From Paraglomus occultum (lineage: Eukaryota > Glomeromycota > Glomeromycetes > Paraglomerales > Paraglomeraceae), in the NCBI GenBank assembly GCA_910592205.1, contig CAJVPJ010000339.1, positions 1 through 28,022 of the forward strand: 28,022 bases of DNA. Reading direction: 5' to 3'. Below the pieces are notes generated by a model, which saw nothing but the letters and a program-made list of their open reading frames with translations, had not been told where the DNA came from and did not search any database. Of the stretch, positions 11,775 to 21,785 are shown piece by piece (within the stretch, counting starts at the first letter, position 1; each line of letters starts with the position of its first letter). The position numbers were made by a program, and so were the translations under genes.

Positions 11775-13366
11775 ATGCCATCAACCTCAACGTCGAGCGA
11801 ACAACAGTTTCGAGAATCCCTAAGATCCTTTCGTTGGGCTTCCAACTCCAGCGGCACATCAACCACGAAGTCTACAACGCCCCTGTCGAGACTGACCGAA
11901 ACAACGTCAAACTTTTTCGGCAGTGTCGGCAATAGGATGCAAGGCTATGTGCCTTTGACCGGGAATGCAGAGCAGGAAGAGGGCTGGTTTACTTTAACAA
12001 GGTGGCAAGTGAGTAACTACACGTGGTTGGTTACTACTTGGAAGGGTTTGAATGCTAAATTATCTTTTTCCCTCTCGTAGCGTCTCACCGGGTTTGCAGT
12101 ATGTCTTGCGACAGCTGCTCTTTGTTTCATAATTGTAAGTAGTTTCTGTTCTTGTGTTTATTCTAGTACAAATATGTTATGGATCGTACCTATATCTTCA
12201 GTCATCTCGTTTGCAATCAATTACATTACTTCGATTAGTTGCTAATCATGAGCATGATAAGCAGGCAAGTAACAGAATCGTTGTTATTTACTTGTATAAA
12301 GAAATTTGCGATTGGATTGGATTGAAGATGAATATATGAAACAGAAATTTTCATGTGGCTTGTTGCCAGATGGAAGATTTATTGAACGCCAATCTTTGAA
12401 TATCCTATGGTGTTAGGATATCAGTCCCCTTTCAGTCTCAATGGATATGGTGTAATCGACGTTAATTGTCGCCGATAGGGCAGCTAACCCAGAATCCTAA
12501 CAAGGATCTTGAGTAGAAATATGATTTTATCCAATTCCGGTATTTCTTTATACAGGTAAATATTGGCGATTCCATAATTAATAACTAATCGTTGATTTAA
12601 TTGAAGTGTGTTTTATTTTATTTGTCTTGTTATTTTCCGATCGGAATAGTTGATTATTGTTGATTAATCGACTAACGATTCACAGCACTAATATCAAAGT
12701 GTGGTGTCGATTGAACAGGCGGCCTTAACTATACCCATAATTGCAATAAAACCGAGGAAATTTGCTGTCACTTATACTATGGGGAGTCTTCTGGTAGTTA
12801 CAAGGTCTGTTTTTACATTCGATATTTCGATACTTAACAAGTACTCGTGTAGAGGCTATTACTTGTATTGATTATTTTTCTTTCTTAGTATTGCGCTGCT
12901 ACATGGTCCATTGGCACATTTTAAACATATATTCGGACGCGATAGACTACCCTTTACCTTCACTTACATCGGATCTATGCTTGCTACGTTATACTGTGCA
13001 ATTGTGGTGGGTTTACATGTCTAGAGTTGGGTATATCTTGTCATATTGCAATTTTTGCGCTCTAATAATTTTTTTATTCTTATAGATGCATAGTTATCTC
13101 TTTACAATACTGTTTACCGTGTTACAAATGATTGCTCTAGTGTGGTAAGTCGAATATACAAATTAAAATGAGATTATGGCTTCCGGTGTAGTCCCCATAT
13201 TTAATGCTCGCACGATCAGCTGTTAACGCCTTTCAAAGCTCATATATTTATCCTATATTCTTTACGAAATACACTTTTTAGGTACGTTATCTCGTATCTC
13301 CCGGGAGGGGTTGGTTCTCTCCAATATGGGACAAGAATGCTGGCATCCAACATTCTTCCGTTCTGA
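11775..13366 (+). CDS. SFT2: SFT2-family vesicle transport membrane protein
   Basis: SFT2/Got2 proteins are four-helix Golgi membrane proteins that help endosome-derived vesicles fuse with the trans-Golgi network. Six exons join in phase: 11775-12008, 12081-12134, 12719-12804, 12889-13006, 13086-13144 and 13282-13366, totalling 636 nt (211 residues), the usual family size. The N-terminus is a Ser/Thr-rich cytosolic tail with the family-typical [17 protein letters not shown] leading into helix 1. Helix 2 follows [20 protein letters not shown], and the loop [20 protein letters not shown] leads into helix 3. Helix 4 ends in [17 protein letters not shown], the most conserved motif of the family. 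The protein ends MLASNILPF with a TGA stop, which together with TGG for Trp shows standard code use. The second intron (12135-12718) is far longer than the others. Confidence 0.92.
12135..12718 (+). other. Oversized SFT2 intron 2 (584 nt)
   Basis: It starts GTAAGT and ends TTGAACAG. The other SFT2 introns are 72, 84, 79 and 137 nt. It is AT-rich, with no exon or mobile-element motif that I can identify. Its identity as an intron is secure because the flanking exons encode consecutive parts of helix 1 and helix 2. Confidence 0.75.
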
Positions 13367-13960
13367 ACAAAGTAACAACGCTTTAGATGTTTGTTAAATA
13401 TCTAAATTAATATTATAACAATAAGTTCGGTTTCATGTTAGGTGATTTCATAATAAGTTCTGATTGACAGAAAGTTATGCGTTCTGCGAAGACCTAAATT
13501 TATGTTGTCGAATATTCAAGTCAGATGATCAATCATTATTATTGTACTAGCAAATATTAATACTAAAATTGGATCATTGAGTTATATTTAATTGTGCTAG
13601 TAATTTCGAGATGAGACAAATATTTGTGGGGTTTTTCACACGTAACTATTGTGTGACCTTCACATAATAGCACACGCTAAAAGTGTGATAAAGTTTGGAA
13701 GAGAAGGTTTACACGCGTCACAAGTATCGAAATATATATTCGATAAGTATGCGTGGTGTATGCGTGGTTTCAACACGATTTCTATGACGAACCTTCTGTC
13801 TGACGTAATAATAGCTACCCAAATATTTTATATTAAAACATTATATTGTTTCCTAAAATGTTAATGTAGACTTTATGACTACTCTACTACGTAATCAATT
13901 AAACTTATTAGGAGAATTCATTGTTTATGAGACCTAGCCAATGACAAAATCGTATATTCG
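13367..13960. other. Intergenic, SFT2 to lectin
   Basis: Spacer between two plus-strand genes, AT-rich. The plus-strand open frame at 13649-13864 has no recognisable content. The promoter of the lectin gene should lie here, but no clear TATA element stands out. Confidence 0.4.
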
Positions 13961-13999
13961 ATGAGGTTTGGAAGAGTTTCAAAACTGTCCTGGGAAAAT

Positions 14000-15488
14000 A
14001 TGCTTTTCATAAAGACGGACAACAAGGGCTTAGTTTTACTAGGACTCTTAGCGTGCTGTTTATTTGCTCTTGGACAAGCAAGTGACAACACTCCCGATGC
14101 TAAAAATGCTATTCCTTTGCGAACTCACTCTCTATACATTCCCTATATTGGTATTGCCCAGATCTTTCCTCAAAGTGATAAGACAATTTAAAAGCAAAAT
14201 ATTTATATTGGTCATCATTTCGTAGACCAGGAACTACAAAATCGATGGTTTGACTTTGGAGGAGACGCTGTAATCAACACTAATAAGCATGTGCGTCTAA
14301 CTCACGATCGTCAGTCTCAGTCGGGTTGGTTATGGAGTCGTCTGGTAAGCATTGTTGGTTTGAAGGTGTCTCCACCATTTAACTGAATTATCAACTGGTC
14401 GTATTTGTTTTGTTTTGTTTTTTTTTTTCATAACGATACTTTATCTGCAGCCTTTGACCGCTACCAATTGGCAAGTTGAGTTTGAATTCAAAATCGATGG
14501 ATCCAATCCCGTACTATTTGGGGATGGTATGGCTGTATGGTTTACCAAACAACGCGCTCAGACTGGTCCTGTCTTTGGATTTATGGATTATTTTGAAGGC
14601 TTGGGCATCTTTTTTGACACTTATGCTAATTCTCGACAGTCGGTGTGTAGTGATCATTTCTGTGCGAAAACCTATGTCTTCGTAAGGATTAATCGTATCT
14701 TTTATTACAGCACTCGTTTCCATATGTAATGGCTATGAAAGGAGATGGCAAGACTTCATATGACTTGGCTAGAGACGGTAAAGCCAATGAACTTGCTGGA
14801 TGTGAGGTATATCGGAAGCAGATAGAATATTTCCTGTATCTATGCGTAGTCCATATGTCTTACCCCGTATTACCACGTTTGTAGGCCGACATTCGAGGCA
14901 GACAACTCCCGACTAAAGCTCGTATAAGTTACTTCAAGGATAACTATCTCGAGGTGGGAGCTTGACGAAGCTCACAGAATATGCACAAAACTCAATGCTA
15001 ATATAATATTTATTTTAAAAGCTTAAATTGCATTATAAAGATTGGGATCAATGGGAGCCTTGTTTTACTCTCTCAAACGTCTCACTTCCGACAGTCTACT
15101 ATCTTGGGTTTACCGCATTGACTGGAGAGGTTTCCGGTAAGTTAATTAGTTTGCTTATCGTTACGTAAATTGCACACATATTCTAATCATGATCTGTCGT
15201 AGATAATCATGATGTCATAAGCGTTGCAACGAACAATATCGTAGCCCCTCCACAAAGAATGAAACATCCCGAGGTGAGTAAGATGTTTTACACGATTATG
15301 AGACACATCGATCACTTGCTAAAAGAGTACCGGAAATATTTTTACAGAACTCAATGTACTACCAGCATTCCTCATCAAGCTGGTCCGGTCTTCTCTTTAT
15401 GTTAAAGCTAATTGCTACGGTTGTTTTTATCGGAATACTAATTATGGTATATAGAGTGTATATAAATCAATCGAATAAGCGATTCTAA
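14000..15488 (+). CDS. L-type lectin cargo receptor (VIP36/EMP47 type)
   Basis: Type I membrane lectins of this family bind high-mannose glycoproteins and carry them between ER and Golgi. Eight exons join in phase from 14000: 14000-14150, 14226-14344, 14451-14642, 14711-14806, 14885-14953, 15022-15136, 15203-15273 and 15348-15488 (954 nt, 317 residues). An in-frame ATG at 13961 would add 13 residues; I prefer 14000 because it puts the signal peptide (GLVLLGLLACCLFALGQAS) at the very N-terminus. The lectin fold shows RWFDFGGDAVI, FGDGMAVWFTKQ and FDTYAN, whose Asp and Asn match the family's calcium and sugar ligands. Two cysteines, AGCE and EPCF, match the conserved disulfide. The C-terminus has one membrane helix (LIATVVFIGILIMVYRVYI) and the short tail NQSNKRF, basic-aromatic like the ER export and retrieval tails of VIP36/ERGIC-53. 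There is no long coiled-coil stalk, which favours VIP36 over ERGIC-53. Confidence 0.88.
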
Positions 15489-15735
15489 GCTCGTTCTCGT
15501 TGGAATATCAGCGTTTGACAAGTTTAAATTGTTTCGAATCAACGGCACTGTAGCATTTTGTTATGTCTGATTCGTAGACAGAAATGTTTGTTCATGTAAA
15601 AGAGTTAAGAATTGCATAAACCTGTTTAGACAGCAAAGCGTATGAACAAAATACACTATAAATTGGAAAGATGCACTTTGCCAGGGGCAATGGGTCCTCT
15701 TCATCATGGCTCCCAGATTAGTATACCCTTGTACA
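15489..15735. other. Convergent 3' spacer
   Basis: Short spacer between the plus-strand lectin stop and the minus-strand stop at 15736. It will hold both 3' ends. The minus-strand open frames at 15561-15889 are shadows in other frames of the terminal exon of the membrane-protein gene. Confidence 0.5.
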
Positions 15736-16600
15736 TTATAGATTTCTTTTCGAGTCTTGAAGTTGCGAATTGACTTTGAAGACAGCCAATGTGACGGTGG
15801 CGTATCCAGCCACACCGCGGCTTGACAACAAAGCAACCGCAATGTCTGTCGCGCTGTAATGACTTGCCTGAGAATAAGCAGTCATACACGCTCTTTCTAT
15901 CATAGACTAAGTTTTGAAACGTGATAACTTTGTTTTCGTAATAAAACTCAATTCAGTATCAACATCGTCCTACTGCGTTAGTCAGATGTCAATAACGATG
16001 GCAAAGTATGTGGGCCAGTTATTCCCTCAAAATATAAAACGAAGGTTTTCATTCATACCGGCATATAAACATGAGGATTAAACACAGCGTGTGTATAAGT
16101 ATTCTGGGACGGAGAGCATTGTACACATCTCACTATATCGTAATTGTTTCCGAAAAAGGGAACAGTTAGTGTAACCAGCAAAACCCAAAACGTCCTGCAG
16201 TAAGCTAAACCAATTTATAAATCGTAGCAATAATTCATCTGAAGACTTCCATCCGAGCATTCTCAGCATGTAGTTGAATGGGTACACGCGACACAGCTAC
16301 ATTGCTCATCCTTCTACACATACTGCATATATCAAACTTGAGATTTATTTCCAACAGTTGACAGCAGGAATCAACCAAAGGGACAACGAATTTACTATAA
16401 CTGAATACTAATACAGTAAGCATATTTTACATTGTCGAGGTTCGATCTCAGCACAACAGCATTTTCGTTGGGATAGCGCCCCTTGTTCCATGGTCGTCCG
16501 TTACGGCCACCTCAAATTGTAAGGTCATCGAAATCTTCGACACATTAGAATGAAAATTGATAACATTACAGCAAAATTCAAACATATTATTTAAATAGCC
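15736..16600 (-). CDS. Unidentified multi-exon membrane protein
   Basis: Two exons are well supported. Exon 16194-16059 encodes a hydrophobic segment TFWVLLVTLTVPFFG followed by a loop with a CxxC pair (VRCVQCSPSQNTYTHAV) and ends at a GTATGA donor in phase 0. Exon 15906-15736 follows in phase 0 after an ACTTAG acceptor, with AYSQASHYSATDIAVALLSS, then GVAGYATVTLAVFK and a charged end QDSKRNL before TAA. Upstream, around 16430-16500, a segment GRPWNKGRYPNENAVVLRSN is coding-like in another frame and probably belongs to an earlier exon. The splice joining it, the true start and the left boundary given here are uncertain. No family is recognised; an endomembrane protein is a guess from the hydrophobic helix. 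It lies tail-to-tail with the lectin gene and directly downstream of the CLASP-N gene. Confidence 0.45.
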
Positions 16601-16730
16601 TGATAATATCAAGCTCTCTGTAAATTTTAATAAATCTAGAAACTGCCATATACTCTTCCGTGAACCGTTGATTTTACTAAACCACTTCAGTAATGTTACA
16701 TGTTCAAGTATCTGCCTAGTACACATTTCA

Positions 16731-18017
16731 TTATTTAGTAAAGGCCCTCCTAACTTTTGTCTTCTCTTCAGCATTAGACTCCTTTGATTTCACTCTCTGT
16801 GCGCCGCCTTTCCGATAATATAAAATTAGACCCCTTTTCATAAATAACGTGAAATCACAACGTACACAACATTACCTGTTACACCTCTTTTATTTATCGT
16901 ACTAGGCGCAGTCTGGGAAAGAGGTTGCGGGTTCTCCTTGGCCTGCGCATATGAATACGCTTTGCGCAGGGGCGGTCGGAATGGCTTTGGTGGTTGTTTA
17001 TCCTGTATACCAAGATACTTTTTTGTCGTTCCTGGTAATGTATCGACGAAGCTGAAATCAAAACCAAGAGACTTCAGCTGGATAGTGACTGAAAATGCTC
17101 AATTTAAAAGCCAAGTGCAAACATACTCTTGTAACCTTAGGTCAAATTTAAGCTTGTAGACCTCGAAGGTTTTTTTTGTCGTCGCTCTTACGGCGGGCGT
17201 CGAGTCGATAGCTCCTTCTCGTATTGCCAATTCCAAATCGTCGATATAATCAGTTAAACTACCCACATCGTTCGCTTCCAAACTAGCAAGAATAAACTCA
17301 GCCGCACAAGCCCGTAAATTCTTGCTTGGATCCTGTAAAGCTTCCCTGAATTTCGGAATGACGGCGGGAATATAAGAAACTTTAATGATACCAATCATAC
17401 ACTTTTGGGCTCTAGTGATGAATATTTTGTTCGTGCGCATACACAGTTTCAATATGGCTGCAACGTATGTGTCTGCCATAGGTTGAAATTTAGGACCTAA
17501 AGCTTTGGCAATTTCTTCAATCAATTCGACAGCAGTTCCAGACAGACGCGTTCTGTCTGTGAGTAACTATAGTAATTGAGTTTGTGGTCGAAGAGTTCAA
17601 TAAAATATTTCCTTAAACTAAGTAATAGCAGTAGTTTGTTATGAAAGGTGCACGTTAAACCTACCGAATTTAAAATAGATTTTCGCAAAACCTTTAATCC
17701 GTGAAGAAATGAGCTCTCGTATTTGTATGCACCATTTTGTATCATTATGGTTAGCCGACTCAATGCCTCATCAAATCCTTGCCAGGTGTGTTCAGATTCT
17801 TTTTCTTGAAATATCTCCTGTATTTTTTTTATTTCTGCGTCGAATTGCTCGGCGCTTTCGATCTTATATTAATAATACAATTAACGTGAACAACTTTGGC
17901 ATTGTCTGTTATCAGGTAGGTATGGAATCGCTAAGCTAGAGTCACATGCTAAGCGAAAAGGGGTTTACAGTCTTCCCGGTGAGTACGGCTTACCTTGATT
18001 TCTTGCTTCTCTGACAT
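16731..18017 (-). CDS. CLASP N-terminal (TOG/HEAT) domain protein
   Basis: CLASP-type TOG domains bind tubulin and regulate microtubule plus ends. Five exons join in phase: 18017-17994, 17862-17665, 17566-17127, 17051-16876 and 16807-16731 (915 nt, 304 residues). The short first exon encodes MSEKQEIK. Exon 2 shows the CLASP_N opening pattern: KKIQEIFQEKESEHTWQGFD, then the helical LSRLTIMIQNGAYK and LHGLKVLRKSILNS. Exon 3 continues it with LLTDRTRLSGTAVELIEEIA and LCMRTNKIFITRAQKCMIGI, a HEAT-like array to about residue 225. The C-terminal part is proline- and lysine-rich (KQPPKPFRPPLRKAYSY) and likely disordered. Full CLASPs are over 1,000 residues with several TOG domains; this one has a single domain, like the short fungal proteins that carry CLASP_N alone. 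The first and last introns end in AAG. An alternative CAG acceptor near 16797 would shorten the last exon to ESEIKGV. Confidence 0.75.
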
Positions 18018-18360
18018 TTTATTTCTAGACCCAAGCGGTGAACGTGAAAATATGCGAGTAAGCGTATTATTAAAAAAAGAACAGTGAGTTGTATATCTTC
18101 CGGTGTTAACGTTATTATGATGCTGGATCTTTTTCCCGTTGCGCTTCGTGTTTTGAGCTCGAGCTTTCGAGACAGTTATTTGTTTGAGACACGATGGCGA
18201 GACAGTAATGCATGTGTGTGTCCCGTGATTCAGGTTTGAGTTGTGGCTTGTGCTACAGCCTTATAATATTACTGGTCAACTGCAGGCTGATTAGCATAAT
18301 AATGCATAATAATAATTATAATTAGTAATAGTAATAATATTCATGTTAATCTGTGATATA
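18018..18360. other. Spacer upstream of the CLASP-N gene
   Basis: 5' flank of the minus-strand gene starting at 18017. It includes an AT-rich run of ATA/AATA repeats at about 18295-18345. No exon was identified. Confidence 0.4.
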
Positions 18361-19486
18361 CCCAACGCATTTTATGAACCCTGCCGCATCCAGAATATTA
18401 TTTGTCATCGCCACACCAAATGTTCTACTTTGTGCTTGAGGGAAAGTTATAACGTATAATTTAACGTTTGGCATACAATAAAGATCTTGCCATCCGATCC
18501 ACCTATCGTGCATGTTGCGACATCGATATCAATTCCGCTGCATAGCAAATCCGGTCTACGGAAGGCGATATCGTTATTTCAGGAGGTACCAGTGCATACT
18601 TGCGAATGGGAAATAATTGTGATTGCAGTTTGTAATAATTGAAAGGTTTGTGGCTGTTGTTAGAAGACCTTGATAATCATTCTTGGACATTGGAACCAGA
18701 TAAGCCCAAGTGAGTGATTTAATGTGAAAAATAGCACTTGGCAATCATTGAACGATGCTGATGTTAAGAATCCGAGATGAACCTGTGAGTGTAGTAGACT
18801 ATTTGGCAGTGAGAAGACTGTTGGTCCATTGCAAGATACTTATGAAGGTATATTAACAGAGAAATGTCAGAGTGTCATGAAACAAGTATCTAATCTTTAT
18901 AACAGGAACACATGATATTCATCCTTTAGTTATTGGATGAGCAGTAACAGCAATTTACAGCGTCGTAATCTCAGAATTACATAAATTATTATTGCAAAAG
19001 TCACGTAGGGAAAAAAAGCGAACTACATGTTAATTGTCATTGTTGCCGGGAAACTCGTAACTAGATGCAGATATGTTGTCCCAATTATAAACGGCAGTTA
19101 ATGTTGGTAGTCCGCAACTTTCATTGTTTCAACGATCACAGCAACCAAATGGCAACCTGTTGAATGGGTGGTATCATTCAATTATTCAACTCCTCAGGTA
19201 CACAGCAAATACGGCAGCTTGTTCAACCTCCCCAACAGCAACCACAGATTGACCCACTACACTAACAATTTCCGCGAATAAGGCCTCATATTGCACAAAC
19301 AAACACACCATAGAACCAACCGGTCAATACGACATTGGACGAATTATTCGTCTAGGCAAACATGTGGGTAGTCTTCTTTCTATCAAGAACAGGCTGGCTG
19401 CCTCTAGTTCAAACGTAAGAAGGAAAAGGTCTTGACTTGACAACCATCTTTCGGACGCGGCGAAAAATCAAACACCAGCGAAGTGA
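18361..19486 (+). pseudogene. Decayed protein-coding locus, unknown family
   Basis: Coding-like pieces appear on the plus strand in shifting frames: VHVATSISIPLHSKSGLRKA at about 18.5-18.6 kb, LEDLDNHSWTLEPDKPK near 18.7 kb, and DTYEGILTEKCQSVMKQVSN near 18.85 kb. At 19.19-19.35 kb a Gln/Pro-rich run (SGTQQIRQLVQPPQQQPQID) continues in one frame but is broken by TAA, TAG and TAG at 19261, 19312 and 19354 or nearby. Several of these stand where Gln would fit. The locus ends with a copy of a KR-rich tail at 19391-19486, itself frameshifted. I could not build a continuous spliced gene, so a pseudogene is the simplest reading. A gene with introns that I failed to resolve is possible. No family recognised. 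Confidence 0.35.
19391..19486 (+). repeat. Diverged repeat copy A: decayed C-terminal coding tail
   Basis: Reads LAASSSNVRRKRS, then breaks into stops through two small deletions relative to copy B, and recovers frame for NQTPAK plus TGA. It matches copy B at 20682-20780 over its full length, with most differences at third codon positions. That pattern means both descend from a coding ancestor. Confidence 0.7.
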
Positions 19487-20080
19487 CATCAACGTTAGCA
19501 TATAAGTGCATCAATGAGATTTGTTTATAATGTAAGGGATGATCAGAACGGTTGCTGTTGGAGTTAAGCAAAGCAATAGTAACTGTATGTCTTCTATATG
19601 ACCATCAATAATAATAGGTCGAATAATTCCGTCCTTCTTTATAGTTAAGTTTTCTCTCCTTAGGCGTCCTTAACAATCTTCATAATATACTGTCATTAAT
19701 AACTATAAAGTCCGATTTGTCTGTTATCAAAATACTGTATTATTGGCTTTAAGAAAGAAACGAATCAAAATCGGCGCATTTGTTCTTGCCTAATTAATAA
19801 AGTAGCATGTTGTTGTCCCTAGCGCTAGTCGTCATAACTTCCTGTTACCTTATCGGGAAACAATAAATTTGACAATTATTTATAGATTTATAATAATAAG
19901 CTTTTGTTCATCAACTTGCCGCTGTGAACAATAAAAAGTAGTGTTAGAATCTTCTATTTACTATTTTCATGCGCGCTTTTCGGTTCCGCCATTCAATGTT
20001 AGAGTGTATGCGTTTCCGCATTTAATATGAAATTGTATGTGTTCCGCCATTGTATGCGTTTTATAAACTCCTTCCTCAAT
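19487..20080. other. Intergenic, nothing recognised
   Basis: AT-rich DNA between the decayed locus and the Thr-repeat coding region. A short imperfect repetition built on the words CCGCCATT and ATGCGTTT occurs near 19986-20060. No gene is supported. Confidence 0.4.
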
Positions 20081-20107
20081 GCTAACACCACCACCACCAC
20101 CACCGAC
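20081..20107 (+). repeat. (ACC)n microsatellite
   Basis: Six or so perfect ACC units at about 20087-20104. In the local plus-strand frame they would encode a threonine run (NTTTTTTDNAKK), which marks the start of a coding-like, low-complexity stretch. Confidence 0.8.
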
Positions 20108-20780
20108 AACGCCAAGAAAACGTTCAAGCAAAAGAGGTCCTCAGTCCCCCTAAGAATTTTTCAGTACTAACGTAAGACCTTAATTAGAACGGAAAAGTCT
20201 CAGAAATTGCGGTTACCGACTCTGCCGTGAATTCATCCACTCCTCACATACGACAAAACTCATGGTTCTCGTCAACGAGGCGACTTCCGACGACTACGAA
20301 CTTTCCCTGCAATCAAGCAAGGAAGAAGAGTCACCCGAAGAGAATCCCACAGAAGGGGGAAAAAACGCAAAATCAGGACAACAGCAGCACGCAACAAACG
20401 ACAACGCTTGGAAGCTCTCAATCGTACGCTGCTAGGCAATCTATCTAATAATCTTCAAAAACAACTATTGAAGTGGTCGCTCCTTATATCAAGGATTCAC
20501 GTGTTGGTGGGTTTGGAGATAAGCGTAGACTCCCGTTTCCTAGTTTATTTATTTATTTATGTTAATTTTAGGATAATTAACAGAAAGATTTACGAACCGT
20601 TTTATGTCAAAATTTGTCAATGCTTTCCGCATAAACAACTCTGCGAAACTCTCCCACCAAAGTGTAAGTAAATCTTCTGACAAGCTGGCTGCTTCTAGCT
20701 CTAATGTAAAAAGAAAACGGCCTCGCGACTTGATAAGGCAGTCTCTCGGATGCGACGGAAATCAAACACCTGTAAAGTGA
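20081..20780 (+). CDS. Candidate low-complexity, possibly nuclear protein; structure unresolved
   Basis: Several coding-like segments lie on the plus strand and end in a complete tail. A Thr run leads into KKTFKQKRSSVP. At 20260-20430 a frame reads VNEATSDDYELSLQSSKEEE and stays acidic and Gln-rich. At about 20465-20545 comes IEVVAPYIKDSRVGGFGDKR followed by RLPFP. At 20605-20780 an ORF starting MSKFVNAFRINNSAK runs through LAASSSNVKRKRPRDLIRQS to NQTPVK and TGA. The KRKRPR run resembles a nuclear localisation signal. In the frame leading to VVAPYIK there are two consecutive TAA codons after SQSYAARQSI. I could not choose a unique splice model, and three frames are open at 20240-20430. No family recognised. 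It is a paralogue, in its tail at least, of the decayed locus at 18.4-19.5 kb. Confidence 0.35.
20682..20780 (+). repeat. Diverged repeat copy B: intact C-terminal coding tail
   Basis: Reads KLAASSSNVKRKRPRDLIRQ and ends GNQTPVK with a TGA. It is the intact counterpart of copy A, about 1.29 kb away in the same orientation. Confidence 0.7.
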
Positions 20781-21162
20781 AGTTCATAAAAAGTGTCGCA
20801 TATTTTATTCGCAAATTTGATGTTGTTATCATTCTTCTTTTGCAAATATGTAATCGAAAAACAAGAAAGATAACAAGAAAAGCCCGTTCGTAAATGCTCG
20901 CAGCTAAAGCAGAAGAATTGTATTATCCCAAATGAGGCCTAAACTGTGGAACTAATGAAATGACGCTCGGGAAATTGCTGGTAGTGTCTACTGATGTGTT
21001 ACAAACTGTAAATTATGATTGCGTAATCAATGATGACGGATTTTCGTCTTTCTATAAAAATAAATCCAAAAATACAGTATCCAAAAAAACAGTTTCTCTT
21101 CCCCAAACATTACACGATCGTTGTTGACGTAAAACATTATTATTATTATCTTTATTTAAGCA
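20781..21162. other. Upstream region of the AN1 zinc-finger gene
   Basis: About 380 bases of AT-rich DNA. A TATAAAAATAAA run at about 21053-21064 lies some 100 bp before the ATG at 21163 and could be part of a promoter. No gene is supported. Confidence 0.35.
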
Positions 21163-21785
21163 ATGGAATTGCCAGACGTAGGCCGTCAGTGTGCTGAACC
21201 TTATTGTAAACAGCTAGATTATTTGCCTTTCAAGTGTTCTTATTGTAAGAAGGACTATTGCCAAGATCATCGTAAAGCAAAAGCTCATAACTGCCAGTTA
21301 GCGCCAAGTGAGGAAGGTGTTCGTGTACCGACTTGCCCGTTGTGTGGTCTTCCGGTACCAGTGAGCAAGGGCGAAGATCCAAACATTAGGGTATTTATAC
21401 GTTTTTCCTCGCATATAAAATGTCATTGTTGTTTTGGCAATCTATTCATATTCATCGATGACTTTATGTTGAACGGCGTGCCGTCAAGTAGATGGACCGG
21501 CATATATCAAATTTCTGCAAACCAGCACCAAAAAGCACTTCGACAAAGCCATTCAATTCGTGCTCGTATGCTAGATGCAAAAACAGAGTTGCAGTGCGTC
21601 TCGTTTGCACTGGATGCAGAAAGTCATATTGTATTAAACATCGCTTGCAAGTCGATCATGATTGTGCAAGTGCTAGTAACAATAGTGGGAAGGTAGGCGC
21701 AAGAGGCGGGCCTGCACTAACAAAGAATAATCAAAAAAATCCAATAATTAATCTTATAGATGATTTCTCAAAGTTAATCAAATGA
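21163..21785 (+). CDS. AN1-type zinc finger protein (ZFAND2/Cuz1-like)
   Basis: Two exons, 21163-21390 and 21492-21785, join in phase (522 nt, 173 residues) across a 101-nt intron starting GTATTT and ending GTAG. Each half carries one AN1 zinc finger. Finger 1 has CAEPYCKQLDYLPFKCSYC followed by YCQDHRKAKAHNC. Finger 2 has CSYARCKNRVAVRLVCTGC followed by YCIKHRLQVDHDC. Between them lie CPLCGLPVP and MDRHISNF, the linker expected in ZFAND2 proteins. The family binds the proteasome and p97/Cdc48 and helps clear misfolded or mislocalised proteins under stress such as arsenite. The short tail ends in IINLIDDFSKLIK; no ubiquitin-interacting motif or CAAX box as in ZFAND2B is visible, so it is closer to ZFAND2A. 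ZFAND1 is a less likely alternative because it carries an extra ubiquitin-like domain. Confidence 0.88.

Noticed and set aside
16436-16447. B-box-like GGTTCGATCTC on the plus strand
   Set aside because: No A-box or cloverleaf upstream at the right distance; it is antisense to coding-like sequence.
16448-16774. 108-codon minus-strand ORF overlapping the end of the CLASP-N gene
   Set aside because: Its start lies inside the last CLASP-N exon in another frame and no motif is visible. It may overlap early exons of the membrane-protein gene, but it is not supported as a gene by itself.
18361-20780. Reassignment of TAA/TAG to glutamine across the locus
   Set aside because: The CLASP-N and lectin genes end in TAA at sensible C-termini, and the left copy also has frameshifts, so decay explains the pattern better.
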